Below are positions 1 through 6,549 of a DNA stretch of 8,202 bases, piece by piece. The DNA is from a bacterium (GTDB taxonomy: Bacteria > Elusimicrobiota > Elusimicrobia > UBA1565 > UBA9628), in assembly GCA_021796015.1 (NCBI GenBank), contig JAJYOT010000060.1, positions 1 to 8,202 of the forward strand, read 5' to 3'. Below the pieces are notes generated by a model that made no database searches, was not told the origin of the DNA, and saw only the letters and a list, made by a program, of their open reading frames with translations. Numbering within the stretch: position 1 is the first letter of the stretch; each line of letters opens with the position of its first letter. The position numbers were made by a program, and so were the translations under genes.

Positions 1-162
1 CTTCACCAATTCCACTTCCATCGTCGGTTTTGCCGCGGAGCTCCAAGAGAGTTTTCCCAAATTAAACAAGAGGATGTGAAAGAGAAAAGACAAAACCAGC
101 ATCTTCCAAAGAAGCGTGTCTTCATCCCAGAAATGGGATTGGAGCTCGTGAAAGGAGTACAT
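1..162 (-). CDS. tonB: TonB energy-transducing protein, N-terminal fragment (runs off the left edge)
   Basis: Translating the minus strand from the ATG at 162 gives 54 codons without a stop up to the window edge. Residues 1-20 are a short cytoplasmic segment, residues 21-36 are a hydrophobic helix, and a polar stretch follows. Inside the helix is Ser25-Phe-Leu-Phe-His29, the SxxxH motif that in TonB proteins (Ser16/His20 in E. coli) is needed for coupling to ExbB/ExbD. TonB spans the periplasm and passes proton-motive-force energy to outer-membrane receptors. The start lies two bases after the exbD stop, as expected for the third gene of an exbB-exbD-tonB set. The Shine-Dalgarno is poor, so translation may be coupled to exbD; an in-frame ATG at codon 21 is an alternative but would remove the cytoplasmic part. 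The proline-rich spacer and C-terminal domain lie outside the window, so a TolA-like protein cannot be fully excluded. Confidence 0.85.
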   Translation of the reverse strand, partial: MYSFHELQSHFWDEDTLLWKMLVLSFLFHILLFNLGKLSWSSAAKPTMEVELVK

Positions 163-164
163 TC

Positions 165-566
165 TTATTTTGGTTCGACTTCGGTCGCGACCTTGGAAAC
201 ACCGGCGCCCTTGAGAAGATCGAGCAAATGAGCGACCTCTCCCCAGGAAACTTGTTTGTCCGCCCCTAAAGTGACTTTGACGTTCGGGTCGGCATGCGCC
301 ATTTGCCCCAAATTGAGCGCCAATTCCTGGGATGTCACTTTAACATTGTTAAGACGAAGAGTTTTATCCGCTGAAAGAGTTACGTGTTGGCTGGGAGTAG
401 GGGTTTCCTGAGAATGGGCGACGCGGGGCAAATTTAAGTTTAAAGAACGATGGGCGATCAAATGAGCGGTTGCCATGAAGATGATCAGGAGTACTAGAAC
501 GATGTCGACCAAAGGCGTGACATTGATCCCGGTGATGGACTCTTCGTTTTCGGTAATTCCAGCCAT
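165..566 (-). CDS. exbD: ExbD/TolR-family biopolymer transport protein
   Basis: This 133-residue protein has the classic ExbD/TolR layout: a short cytoplasmic N-terminus, one transmembrane helix (about residues 15-38), then a periplasmic domain. The helix carries the family signature NVTPLVDIVLVLLIIFM, with Asp21 matching the essential proton-pathway aspartate (Asp25 of E. coli ExbD). The periplasmic part (about 60-130) shows the usual pattern of short beta strands, with a VTLGADKQVSWGEV stretch like the peptidoglycan/TonB-interacting domain of ExbD. It works with ExbB in the inner membrane to energise TonB. The ATG at 566 is preceded by a GGGAAAG-type ribosome site. The gap to exbB is 14 bases and to tonB two bases, so the three form one operon. 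Its place between exbB and a TonB N-terminus favours ExbD over TolR. Length is typical. Confidence 0.95.
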   Translation of the reverse strand: MAGITENEESITGINVTPLVDIVLVLLIIFMATAHLIAHRSLNLNLPRVAHSQETPTPSQHVTLSADKTLRLNNVKVTSQELALNLGQMAHADPNVKVTLGADKQVSWGEVAHLLDLLKGAGVSKVATEVEPK

Positions 567-580
567 AAGAAAGCTTTCCC

Positions 581-1207
581 TTATGAACTTTTATCGGCGA
601 TGCTTAAAATAAATTGTTTCCCAAACTGATCCGCGTCCAATAGAATGTCTTTAATCTTTTTCTGAATATAGTTGTAGGAAGCGACACAAGGAAGAGCCAC
701 CATGATGCCGACCGCGGTGGCCACCAAGGCTTCGGCGAGTCCCGCCATGACGACTTCCGGGCCCTGTCCCGCGGAAGTGGCCAGACTTTGAAAAGCATGA
801 ATGACTCCCAAGACCGTTCCTAGAAGGCCGATGAATGGCGCGTTATTTCCCAACGTTCCCAGAATCAGAACCCGCTTTTCAAGCCGGCGCTTTTGGAGAG
901 TCAATCCCGTTTCCAGGCGTTCGTTCAAAATATCTCGCCCGCGAGAAGCGTGTTCCACCAGATCTTCAATGACCGGATAGAGAACGGATTCCGGTTTTAA
1001 AGCTTCCAGAACCGTCTTTGGTTGTTGAGAGTCTAATTTTTGGTCTAACTTCGGGAGAATTTCTTTTTGATATCGTTCTTGGCGCAAGATGACGACGATT
1101 CTTTCCAAGATGACTCCGGCGGAAAGAATCGAAAATCCCAAAAGCAAATAGATGACCCAGCTCCCGCCGGTTGCCGCTAAGGACTGCAAGAATTCAAGAT
1201 GGCCCAT
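581..1207 (-). CDS. exbB: ExbB/TolQ-family (MotA/TolQ/ExbB) proton channel protein
   Basis: This 208-residue inner-membrane protein has three hydrophobic helices at about residues 16-41, 113-143 and 152-180, with a large cytoplasmic loop between the first two, as in ExbB. Helix 2 contains GTLGNNAPFIGLLGTVLG and helix 3 contains GLAEALVATAVGIMVALP, both family hallmarks. Thr131, Glu159 and Thr164 have the same spacing as Thr148, Glu176 and Thr181 of E. coli ExbB, which line the proton path. It should form the pentameric motor around ExbD that drives TonB. It is shorter than E. coli ExbB (244 residues), mainly at the N-terminus. The ATG at 1207 has a strong AGGAGAGG Shine-Dalgarno. It lies 21 bases after the beta-propeller gene and 14 before exbD. 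TolQ is the alternative, but no Tol-Pal genes are present. Confidence 0.95.
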   Translation of the reverse strand: MGHLEFLQSLAATGGSWVIYLLLGFSILSAGVILERIVVILRQERYQKEILPKLDQKLDSQQPKTVLEALKPESVLYPVIEDLVEHASRGRDILNERLETGLTLQKRRLEKRVLILGTLGNNAPFIGLLGTVLGVIHAFQSLATSAGQGPEVVMAGLAEALVATAVGIMVALPCVASYNYIQKKIKDILLDADQFGKQFILSIADKSS

Positions 1208-1228
1208 AACCTCTCCTCTGTTTTAATC

Positions 1229-2287
1229 TCACTTGACGCGAACGCGCGAATCCTGAAAAAACAAAAGCCGGCCTTTATGGGGATCGCAGATCCAGACCCC
1301 GTTCTTATCGTCCGAGGCGACGCAGTGGGCGCCTTGGGCGGTCGGCATGGTTGCATCCACATGAAGTTTTCCGCTTCTCAGAACATGGACGATGGCCATG
1401 GTTCCGCTCTTGGATCCGGGCATATAGAGATGCGATAAAAGGGGATTGTAGGCGATGATGTCGACGCCGCGGCCGGAGCGGGCTGTGCCCAAGACTTTCC
1501 CTCCGTGGGCGGCGTCCAGGGTTTCGACTTTCCCTTCCGCGCATCCGACGAAGAGAAACTGGTTTTTTAAATCCAGGGCCAGCCCGCGGGCGCGAGCGCA
1601 ATGGTTCGGCCAGTGGGCGAGGATTTTTTTTGATTTTAAATCGATGACCGCGGTTTCGCTGGAAGTGGAATTGGTGAAGGCGTGGCGATTTTTTTCATCG
1701 ATGACCAAGGATTCCGGCCCCTGAGCGATGGAAATAAATTTTAAATGCCTCAAGGGCGGTTCTTCACGAGGATTAAATGAAAAAACTTCGATTTGATTTT
1801 TTCGAGGTTCGGTAACCCATAATTCGTTGTGGGAGGCGACATATCGAACATAATCCGGTTCTCCCGCCAAGGGCGCGGAGGCGATGATTTTTCTCGATTT
1901 AGAGTCGATGAGGTTGAGCTTCATCGAGGTCCGGTCGGTCGCGAAAATAAAACTCTTGTTTGAATCGGCCGAGGTCACCCCTTCGTCGTGGCCGCCGTGG
2001 TATTTCAGATGGACGCTAAAGCCTCCGATTTCGGAGACGTCATGGGTTTGGGGGTCGACCAAGAATAAATCCCCCATGCGTCCGCCGGGGACCAGCATTT
2101 GTTTGAGCGAAGGAGAAAAATTCATGTCGTCAAATCCGATTCCCTTCGTCCCTCCGGGAATGGAGACCGGGCGAATGTGGCGGGGGCTTGCGTCATAACT
2201 CAACCCTTTCGACCAAGCCCAACGGGCGGATGAAACCAAAAGAAGACAAAGCGCGACGATTTTTAACCTTAAGCGCGATAGACCCAT
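1229..2287 (-). CDS. Exported YncE-like beta-propeller protein (YVTN-type repeats)
   Basis: This 352-residue protein opens with a signal peptide (basic residues at 5-9, hydrophobic core about 10-20, likely cleavage near residues 21-26). The rest is a run of repeats of about 40 residues. Each has a strand containing Phe/Leu-Val/Ala, a turn, then a 'VIDLKSKKIL'-type unit (clear at about 104-136, 190-224, 232-268 and 317-346). This is the YncE/YVTN beta-propeller pattern. It should sit in the periplasm or at the cell surface. Four mature cysteines (230, 249, 322, 334) could form disulfides, and His residues are common around 93-100. It lies 25 bases after the receptor gene. In E. coli the propeller YncE is likewise next to the receptor YncD, so a role with the receptor in ligand capture or binding is plausible but inferred. 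The start ATG has no clear Shine-Dalgarno (see the mini-ORF at 2271-2313). No catalytic motif is visible. Confidence 0.85.
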   Translation of the reverse strand: MGLSRLRLKIVALCLLLVSSARWAWSKGLSYDASPRHIRPVSIPGGTKGIGFDDMNFSPSLKQMLVPGGRMGDLFLVDPQTHDVSEIGGFSVHLKYHGGHDEGVTSADSNKSFIFATDRTSMKLNLIDSKSRKIIASAPLAGEPDYVRYVASHNELWVTEPRKNQIEVFSFNPREEPPLRHLKFISIAQGPESLVIDEKNRHAFTNSTSSETAVIDLKSKKILAHWPNHCARARGLALDLKNQFLFVGCAEGKVETLDAAHGGKVLGTARSGRGVDIIAYNPLLSHLYMPGSKSGTMAIVHVLRSGKLHVDATMPTAQGAHCVASDDKNGVWICDPHKGRLLFFQDSRVRVK

Positions 2288-2313
2288 TGAGTCATTGTAT
2301 CAATTGCTTTCAT
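2271..2313 (-). other. Possible 14-codon coupling mini-ORF ahead of the propeller gene
   Basis: The stop of the receptor gene forms TAATG, sharing its last A with a new ATG at 2313. That frame reads 14 codons (MKAIDTMTQWVYRA) and ends at a TAA inside codons 5-6 of the beta-propeller gene. The propeller's own ATG at 2287 lacks a convincing Shine-Dalgarno. Ribosomes that re-initiate at the TAATG could terminate just past the propeller start and hand over translation. The geometry is seen directly; the coupling role is inference, and the mini-ORF may be chance. Confidence 0.2.
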
Positions 2314-4637
2314 TAACTCCCAAAGGGAACCGAGACCTTCATGTAGAGGTTTCGTCCCGGCTCGACGAAGCCGAATTGCTTATCGTAAACGCTCATCGAA
2401 TCGGCATAGGCTTTGTTGGTCAGGTTGTCGGCGCCAAAATCAAAACTGAGCGGATTTTCCAGAACCAAAATTCTCCAGCCAAAGCTCAAGCCAAAGACCG
2501 TATATCCACCGGTGGGAGTGTCGATTTGATTTCCCGGCGGCCCTGGCTGGTTTTGAGCCAGAACGATGCGGGCGTTGGCTCCAAAATAGGGGTGATAAAA
2601 ATCCCCCCATTTCTTTTTGTGGAGTTTAAAACCCAAAAGGAAGCGGTCGGCCGGAACAAAAGGGATGGATTCTCCAGTTGAAATATTTCTAGCCCTGATG
2701 CTGTCGTATCCTTCTTTGAGCTCAAGCCATTTGAGCGCGTCTTCATCGAAGCGAAGGGTCAAACCTTTGAGTATGGAGTTTCCCTGGGTTGTTTGAAAGA
2801 CCGGCAAGGTATTTCCGGTGTAGACGTCCGTTGCGGTTTGCCCGGTGGGCTGGGCGTAAATATAATTATTAATGTTGTTATAAAAATAATCGAGTGTTGA
2901 GCGGAACTTAGAGGAAACCCAACGCAGAGAAGCGTCAGAGTCCCAGGAGATTTCCGGCTGAAGATTGGGATTTCCAACAGCGAATTGCCCGGTTCCCTCA
3001 TGTTCCCCAAAGGCGAAGAGCTCAAACTCATCCGGATTACGGTACCCGCGTCCGGTGTTGACGGCGAAAGCAAGCGGCTTAAAAATATGCCAGACGCCGC
3101 CTAAGGCTCCGGTGAAAGCGTCGTAATTTCTGGTTTGGGCTTGAATGGAGCTGAGTCCATTGGCCGCGGCTAAGGTGGCGTTAGAGGTCATGTTCGCGGA
3201 TTGATAAGCGTTGGCGTTGAGCTGGTTTTCATCTCCGCGGATTCCGGCGGTGAGTTTCACCGATCCAAAATGGGCCTCTTCGTAGCCATATTCGCCGAAT
3301 TCATTCCAGTTGGTTGACGGAATTAAAGGGTCGATTCCTGCCGCCAATTCATTTTTATTATCCGAGGTAAATCCGAAAGTTCCCTGAAACGGGCCAATCT
3401 GCTTTTGATGGGCCTTGAGATTGACGGTATAACTGGTTTCAATCCAATTCGCTTCCAAACTCGGCATGAAATCAGTAGGCGGATTTGAAGAAGGATTACA
3501 GTTTGTTTCTTGACAATAACCGTTATATTCCTGGCGGTCTACGCGGTCATATCCGGCTGTGACCTCATAATTAAAAAGTCCCTTGGTTTTTATGTCGGCG
3601 TGTATGGAACCATTATCATGCGCGAGATCCTGATATTCGTTGTCGGTTTGGGTCGCCGATTCATCGAGCTGAAGATGTTTGGTGAAATGACTGTAATTCA
3701 TGGTCAAATCTCCCCAGTCCTTGGTGACGCCAATTTCTCCAGAACCATTGACTTCTTTAGAACCGGTGTTGGCGATGGTTCCATGCGGAGTGTATACATT
3801 TCCCGCCTGGTGTTCGCTTAAGTCGCTTCTCCACCCCCAATCCCCGCTGGCGCCTTGTAAAACCACGCCTTCCGCCGCGCTCTGATTGACCGATTCGACA
3901 TCGGTGACGATTTTTCCAGACAGTGGCCCGGCGCCCAAAGCCGCGGAAGGAAGCGGCGCTTTGTCAACTGAGATGACGCCGCCCAAAGCGTCCGAGCCAT
4001 ACATCAAGGTTGCGGCGCCCCGCAAGACCTCAATTCGATCGGCGCTTAAAGTGTCGATCTCGGGCGCGTGTTCTTCTCCCCAGGCCAAGGACTCGCTTCG
4101 GACCCCATCCTGGACGATGACAATATCCTCTGAATTAAGACCATCAATAGAAGGTTTTGAGACGCTGGGGCCGACCGTAATCAGGTTGACCCCGGGCTCA
4201 TTTTTAATCGCGTCCATTACATTTTCACGTCCTTTTTGTTCCAGTTGATGGCCTTGAAGGACCGTGACATTGGCTGGAGTGGTGAGAACGGGGCTGGGGG
4301 TTGGTTCCGCGGAAATAGTAATTGGTTGCGCGTCCAAAGCGCTTTCACTTAAGGTGACCTTGATCGCGACCGGGCTTGGAACAAAAATAGTTTCCGAATG
4401 TTCGGCATATCCTAAGCGGTGAAACTCCATGGCATAATTTCCTTTCGGGAGGTCCATGTGAAAAGTTCCGGAAGAGTCGGTCAGTGTGCCTTCTTTAAGA
4501 GCCGGAACAGTGACTTGGACATTAGAGACCGGCTGGTTGGAACTGTTATAGACGACGCCCGAAAACATCTCCGCGAAACTTGACCGAACAAGACCTATAA
4601 TCAAAAAAGCCGTTAAAACTTTTATTTTTGTTCTCAT
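2313..4637 (-). CDS. TonB-dependent outer-membrane receptor, probable metal or metal-complex receptor (ZnuD-like)
   Basis: Numbering is from the ATG at 4637 (774 residues). A signal peptide (1-22, cleavage after SFA) is followed by a carboxypeptidase-regulatory-like beta domain (about 24-98), a TonB-box-like PITISA (about 105-110), the plug (about 115-226, with RIEVLRGAATLMYGSDALGG) and a 22-strand-type barrel to the C-terminus. Plug residues GVRSESLAWGEEHAPEID, the ELFAFGEHEGTGQFAVGNPNL stretch (from about 539) and NNYIYAQP resemble ZnuD-type zinc receptors as I recall them. A predicted extracellular loop carries Cys375 and Cys380 (CQETNC), possibly disulfide-bonded or metal-binding. The protein ends VPFGS, without a terminal aromatic residue. 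A GTG at 4643 is in frame, but it lies within the AGGTGA ribosome site, so the ATG is preferred. Flanking His/Cys, propeller and ExbB/D/TonB genes support an uptake unit. Cargo is inferred; haem or a siderophore is possible. Confidence 0.92.
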   Translation of the reverse strand: MRTKIKVLTAFLIIGLVRSSFAEMFSGVVYNSSNQPVSNVQVTVPALKEGTLTDSSGTFHMDLPKGNYAMEFHRLGYAEHSETIFVPSPVAIKVTLSESALDAQPITISAEPTPSPVLTTPANVTVLQGHQLEQKGRENVMDAIKNEPGVNLITVGPSVSKPSIDGLNSEDIVIVQDGVRSESLAWGEEHAPEIDTLSADRIEVLRGAATLMYGSDALGGVISVDKAPLPSAALGAGPLSGKIVTDVESVNQSAAEGVVLQGASGDWGWRSDLSEHQAGNVYTPHGTIANTGSKEVNGSGEIGVTKDWGDLTMNYSHFTKHLQLDESATQTDNEYQDLAHDNGSIHADIKTKGLFNYEVTAGYDRVDRQEYNGYCQETNCNPSSNPPTDFMPSLEANWIETSYTVNLKAHQKQIGPFQGTFGFTSDNKNELAAGIDPLIPSTNWNEFGEYGYEEAHFGSVKLTAGIRGDENQLNANAYQSANMTSNATLAAANGLSSIQAQTRNYDAFTGALGGVWHIFKPLAFAVNTGRGYRNPDEFELFAFGEHEGTGQFAVGNPNLQPEISWDSDASLRWVSSKFRSTLDYFYNNINNYIYAQPTGQTATDVYTGNTLPVFQTTQGNSILKGLTLRFDEDALKWLELKEGYDSIRARNISTGESIPFVPADRFLLGFKLHKKKWGDFYHPYFGANARIVLAQNQPGPPGNQIDTPTGGYTVFGLSFGWRILVLENPLSFDFGADNLTNKAYADSMSVYDKQFGFVEPGRNLYMKVSVPFGS

Positions 4638-4673
4638 GTTCACCTAGTTATTAATACTGACTGTTAAATTTTG

Positions 4674-4689
4674 GCGCTTAAAAAAGCGC
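4674..4689 (-). other. Small hairpin between the His/Cys protein gene and the receptor gene
   Basis: A perfect 6-bp inverted repeat, GCGCTT/AAGCGC with a TTTT loop on the transcribed strand, lies in the 66-base gap between the small His/Cys gene and the receptor. No U-run follows it (the next bases are CAAAATTT), so it is not a normal intrinsic terminator. It could stabilise or process the mRNA and so set different levels of the two products, but a stem this short may be chance. Confidence 0.3.
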
Positions 4690-4703
4690 TGGATTGGAAA
4701 ATA

Positions 4704-4973
4704 TTAGCTGATGGTGAAAGGCGGCGAGCGGGCGGCTAAGTCGCGGAGGGAATTGAAAACGGGAGCCTTGGAGATGAGGCTCTCAATTGTTTTCGCGGCG
4801 GTTGAGGCCGTGAGCCTTGGAGTTTGATGAAGCGTTGCGCGGGAATGAATTTGGGCCTTGACTGTGCAAAGCGGACAATGAGTTTCGTTTTTCCGAACGT
4901 GTTGGTGAAAAGATTCAATTCCAATACAGGCGAGAAAACCGAGACTCAGAGTAAGTAAAAGGATTCGTTTCAT
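4704..4973 (-). CDS. Small exported His/Cys protein (CPLC motif, RSPP tail), function unknown
   Basis: The 89-residue product starts with a basic Met-Lys-Arg and a hydrophobic segment (about 4-19), so it is exported or membrane-anchored. Cys16 follows Phe-Leu-Ala and is only a weak lipobox. The next part is FHQHVRKNETHCPLC: His23, His25, His32, Cys33 and Cys36, with further His at 43 and 49. After a low-complexity Thr/Ala region it ends in LAARSPPFTIS. From general knowledge, short signal-peptide proteins with a His-rich stretch, a CPxC pair and a C-terminal R-[AS/G]-PP recur next to TonB-dependent receptors, some filed under DUF2946-like names. No function is established that I can cite. The layout suggests periplasmic metal binding or delivery, which is inference. 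It is first in the receptor operon, ahead of the receptor by 66 bases. The Shine-Dalgarno is weak. The candidate operator sits just upstream. Confidence 0.75.
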   Translation of the reverse strand: MKRILLLTLSLGFLACIGIESFHQHVRKNETHCPLCTVKAQIHSRATLHQTPRLTASTAAKTIESLISKAPVFNSLRDLAARSPPFTIS

Positions 4974-4984
4974 GCCGGTATTAA

Positions 4985-5007
4985 CGCGATGTTAGCATAA
5001 TCTCGCG
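4985..5007. promoter_or_regulatory. 23-bp imperfect palindrome, candidate operator for the receptor operon
   Basis: In the 40-base gap before the His/Cys gene lies CGCGATGTTA-GCA-TAATCTCGCG. The two 10-base arms match at eight positions around a 3-base centre. Its edge is 11 bases upstream of the ATG at 4973, a good position for a repressor to block transcription of the receptor-exbBD-tonB unit. Fur-family regulators (Fur, Zur) bind palindromes of about this size with TTA...TAA cores, but this one does not match the E. coli Zur or Fur consensus exactly. I see no convincing -35/-10 pair; TAACAT or TATGCT inside the palindrome are weak -10 candidates. The symmetry is observed; the regulator is inferred. 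Confidence 0.4.
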
Positions 5008-5013
5008 TCTGAA

Positions 5014-6519
5014 TTAATGAGATTTTGAAATGATGCGGCGTTTCTTAGGGGTTGCGAGTGATTTTTCCGCGCATTGCGCGAAGATGTCGCGAACGAGTGT
5101 GGGTTGAGTTGAAGAATTTCTGCCCTTGAGAAAGGTTTTGTATCCATCTCCGCCCTGGGCTAAGAAATTTAAGGTTGCCGCGCTATAAGACGCGCTTGAG
5201 GCCAGGGGCCGATGGTCAACCCAAATGTCTTTAACTCGTCTTTTGAGCGGGGCACGAGGGTCATAGTTAAAGCGAATTCCGCTGACTTGAATCATGCCTT
5301 GGTTTCCGCTGACGCCCTGTTCCAAAATTTCCCGAACTTGCGCGCCCGTTAAGCTCATGGTCGTGATGTAATTATCAAAAGGCATTAAATCAAAAATATC
5401 CCGCCAGGTCACGGGGCCTTTGGGTAAATCCGCTCGTAAGCCGCCGCTATTTTGAAAGGCGATGTTGGTTTTAGTCCAAAAGCGTAGGCAATCCGCCGCC
5501 CAGTCTCCCAGCGCGGATTCGCGGTCGAATTTCCTTTTAAAAATGCGTGGAGAGTGGCCCAAGACCTGGTTCATCTTTTTCCCTACTCTATCCTCATAGC
5601 GCGCGAGAATCTCCTTGATTTGCGGATCGGAACCCATTTTTTGGGGATTAATTTTAATGACGCGGGCTTTGGAGCGCACGACTTTTTTGGTTAGGGGGTT
5701 AATCCATAAAGTGACTTTTCCGACATGGGTGAGATAGCTTCCGGTTTGGACGATGAGCGTGTGGTTGACGGAATCGCGGACCCCTTTGGGCAGAAGAGTG
5801 TGGGAATGTCCGCCCACGATGAGATCAATTCCAGAGACATGAGAGGTGATAAAGCGGTCGTCTTCAAAGGGCGCGCTTTTGGGAGTTTGAATTCCGACAT
5901 GGGTCACGGCGATAATGACGGTCGCTCCTTGGGTTTTTAAAATCTTGACCTCGTCCTTGGCTTCATCAATTTCGCGCCTAAATCTCAGACCTTGGATGTT
6001 TTTGTGGAAGGTGAGATTTGGCATATTCGTCGTCAAAAGACCGAAGATTCCGATTTTTACGCCGGCGATATTTTTAATAATGAAGGGCTTAAGATAAGAA
6101 ACTCTCTTTCCAGTTTTTTCGGAATAAACATTTGCGCCTAGAACCGGCATGTGGAGGGATTGGACCAGTTTTTTGAGACGTGCTTCTCCGAAGTCAAAAT
6201 CATGATTTCCCACTTCGATGACGTCGTAAGGGATGGCGTTAAAAAAAGAAACAAGGGCGCGTCCGCGGGTTAAGCTTCCTTCCGGCGTTCCTTGAAACCA
6301 ATCTCCTGCGTCAATGAGGAGTTTTGGCTTTGGGGCTTTTCTGAAGTAATTGGCTAAGATATCCGCTCCGCCGACGAGTCGTCCGTATTTGTTGGGGCGG
6401 GTCAAAATCCAGCCGTGAATATCGTTGGTGTGATAGATGAAGATGCGAATGTCCTTGGCCGAAAGAGGCGCCGAGACGAGAATAAGAAACAGCATAAGAG
6501 TAGAAAGATATTTTTTCAA
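5014..6519 (-). CDS. Secreted 5'-nucleotidase / UshA-type metallophosphoesterase
   Basis: This 501-residue protein has a signal peptide (Lys2-Lys3, hydrophobic 8-19, likely cleavage after Ala21), an N-terminal calcineurin-like metallophosphoesterase domain (about 24-290) and a C-terminal 5'-nucleotidase domain (about 315-485). Dinuclear metal ligands are visible: Asp33 and His35 (TNDIHG), Asp73 (GDWFQGT), Asn105-His106 (GNHDFDFG), His207 (THVG), His238 and His240 (GGHSH). The C-terminal domain has NSGGLR (357-362) and FLAQGGDGY (452-460), both typical of nucleotide binding. It should hydrolyse nucleotides, or possibly UDP-sugars or cyclic nucleotides, in the periplasm, giving nucleoside and phosphate; exact substrate is unknown. 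The start is TTG at 6519, with GAGGG a few bases upstream; starting at Met9 would remove the basic end of the signal peptide. The C-terminus is unusually basic (KKRRIISK). It is 30 bases after the pirin gene, likely one operon. Confidence 0.92.
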   Translation of the reverse strand: MKKYLSTLMLFLILVSAPLSAKDIRIFIYHTNDIHGWILTRPNKYGRLVGGADILANYFRKAPKPKLLIDAGDWFQGTPEGSLTRGRALVSFFNAIPYDVIEVGNHDFDFGEARLKKLVQSLHMPVLGANVYSEKTGKRVSYLKPFIIKNIAGVKIGIFGLLTTNMPNLTFHKNIQGLRFRREIDEAKDEVKILKTQGATVIIAVTHVGIQTPKSAPFEDDRFITSHVSGIDLIVGGHSHTLLPKGVRDSVNHTLIVQTGSYLTHVGKVTLWINPLTKKVVRSKARVIKINPQKMGSDPQIKEILARYEDRVGKKMNQVLGHSPRIFKRKFDRESALGDWAADCLRFWTKTNIAFQNSGGLRADLPKGPVTWRDIFDLMPFDNYITTMSLTGAQVREILEQGVSGNQGMIQVSGIRFNYDPRAPLKRRVKDIWVDHRPLASSASYSAATLNFLAQGGDGYKTFLKGRNSSTQPTLVRDIFAQCAEKSLATPKKRRIISKSH

Positions 6520-6549
6520 GAAGCCCTCTTTTTTCTTTTAATCCGTCAT

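Noticed and set aside
1305..1601. Second minus-strand frame of 98 codons rich in Arg inside the propeller gene
   Set aside because: It is an alternate frame of a gene with clear repeats and a signal peptide; the Arg/Pro-rich composition is typical of an out-of-frame translation.
2295..2681. Plus-strand 128-codon open frame at the 3' end of the receptor gene
   Set aside because: Antisense to the conserved C-terminal barrel strands of the receptor, with no family features; a shadow frame.
3510..3821. Plus-strand 103-codon open frame with hydrophobic content
   Set aside because: It lies wholly antisense to the receptor barrel, whose motifs and domain order are unambiguous. It has no recognisable family, and its hydrophobicity follows from the complement of beta-barrel codons.
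4641..4643. GTG as the start of the receptor
   Set aside because: It overlaps the AGGTGA ribosome-site match; the ATG two codons later is the better start, though the difference is only two residues.
4674..4689. Intrinsic terminator after the small His/Cys gene
   Set aside because: The stem is only 6 bp and no U-run follows on the transcribed strand, so I list it only as a hairpin.
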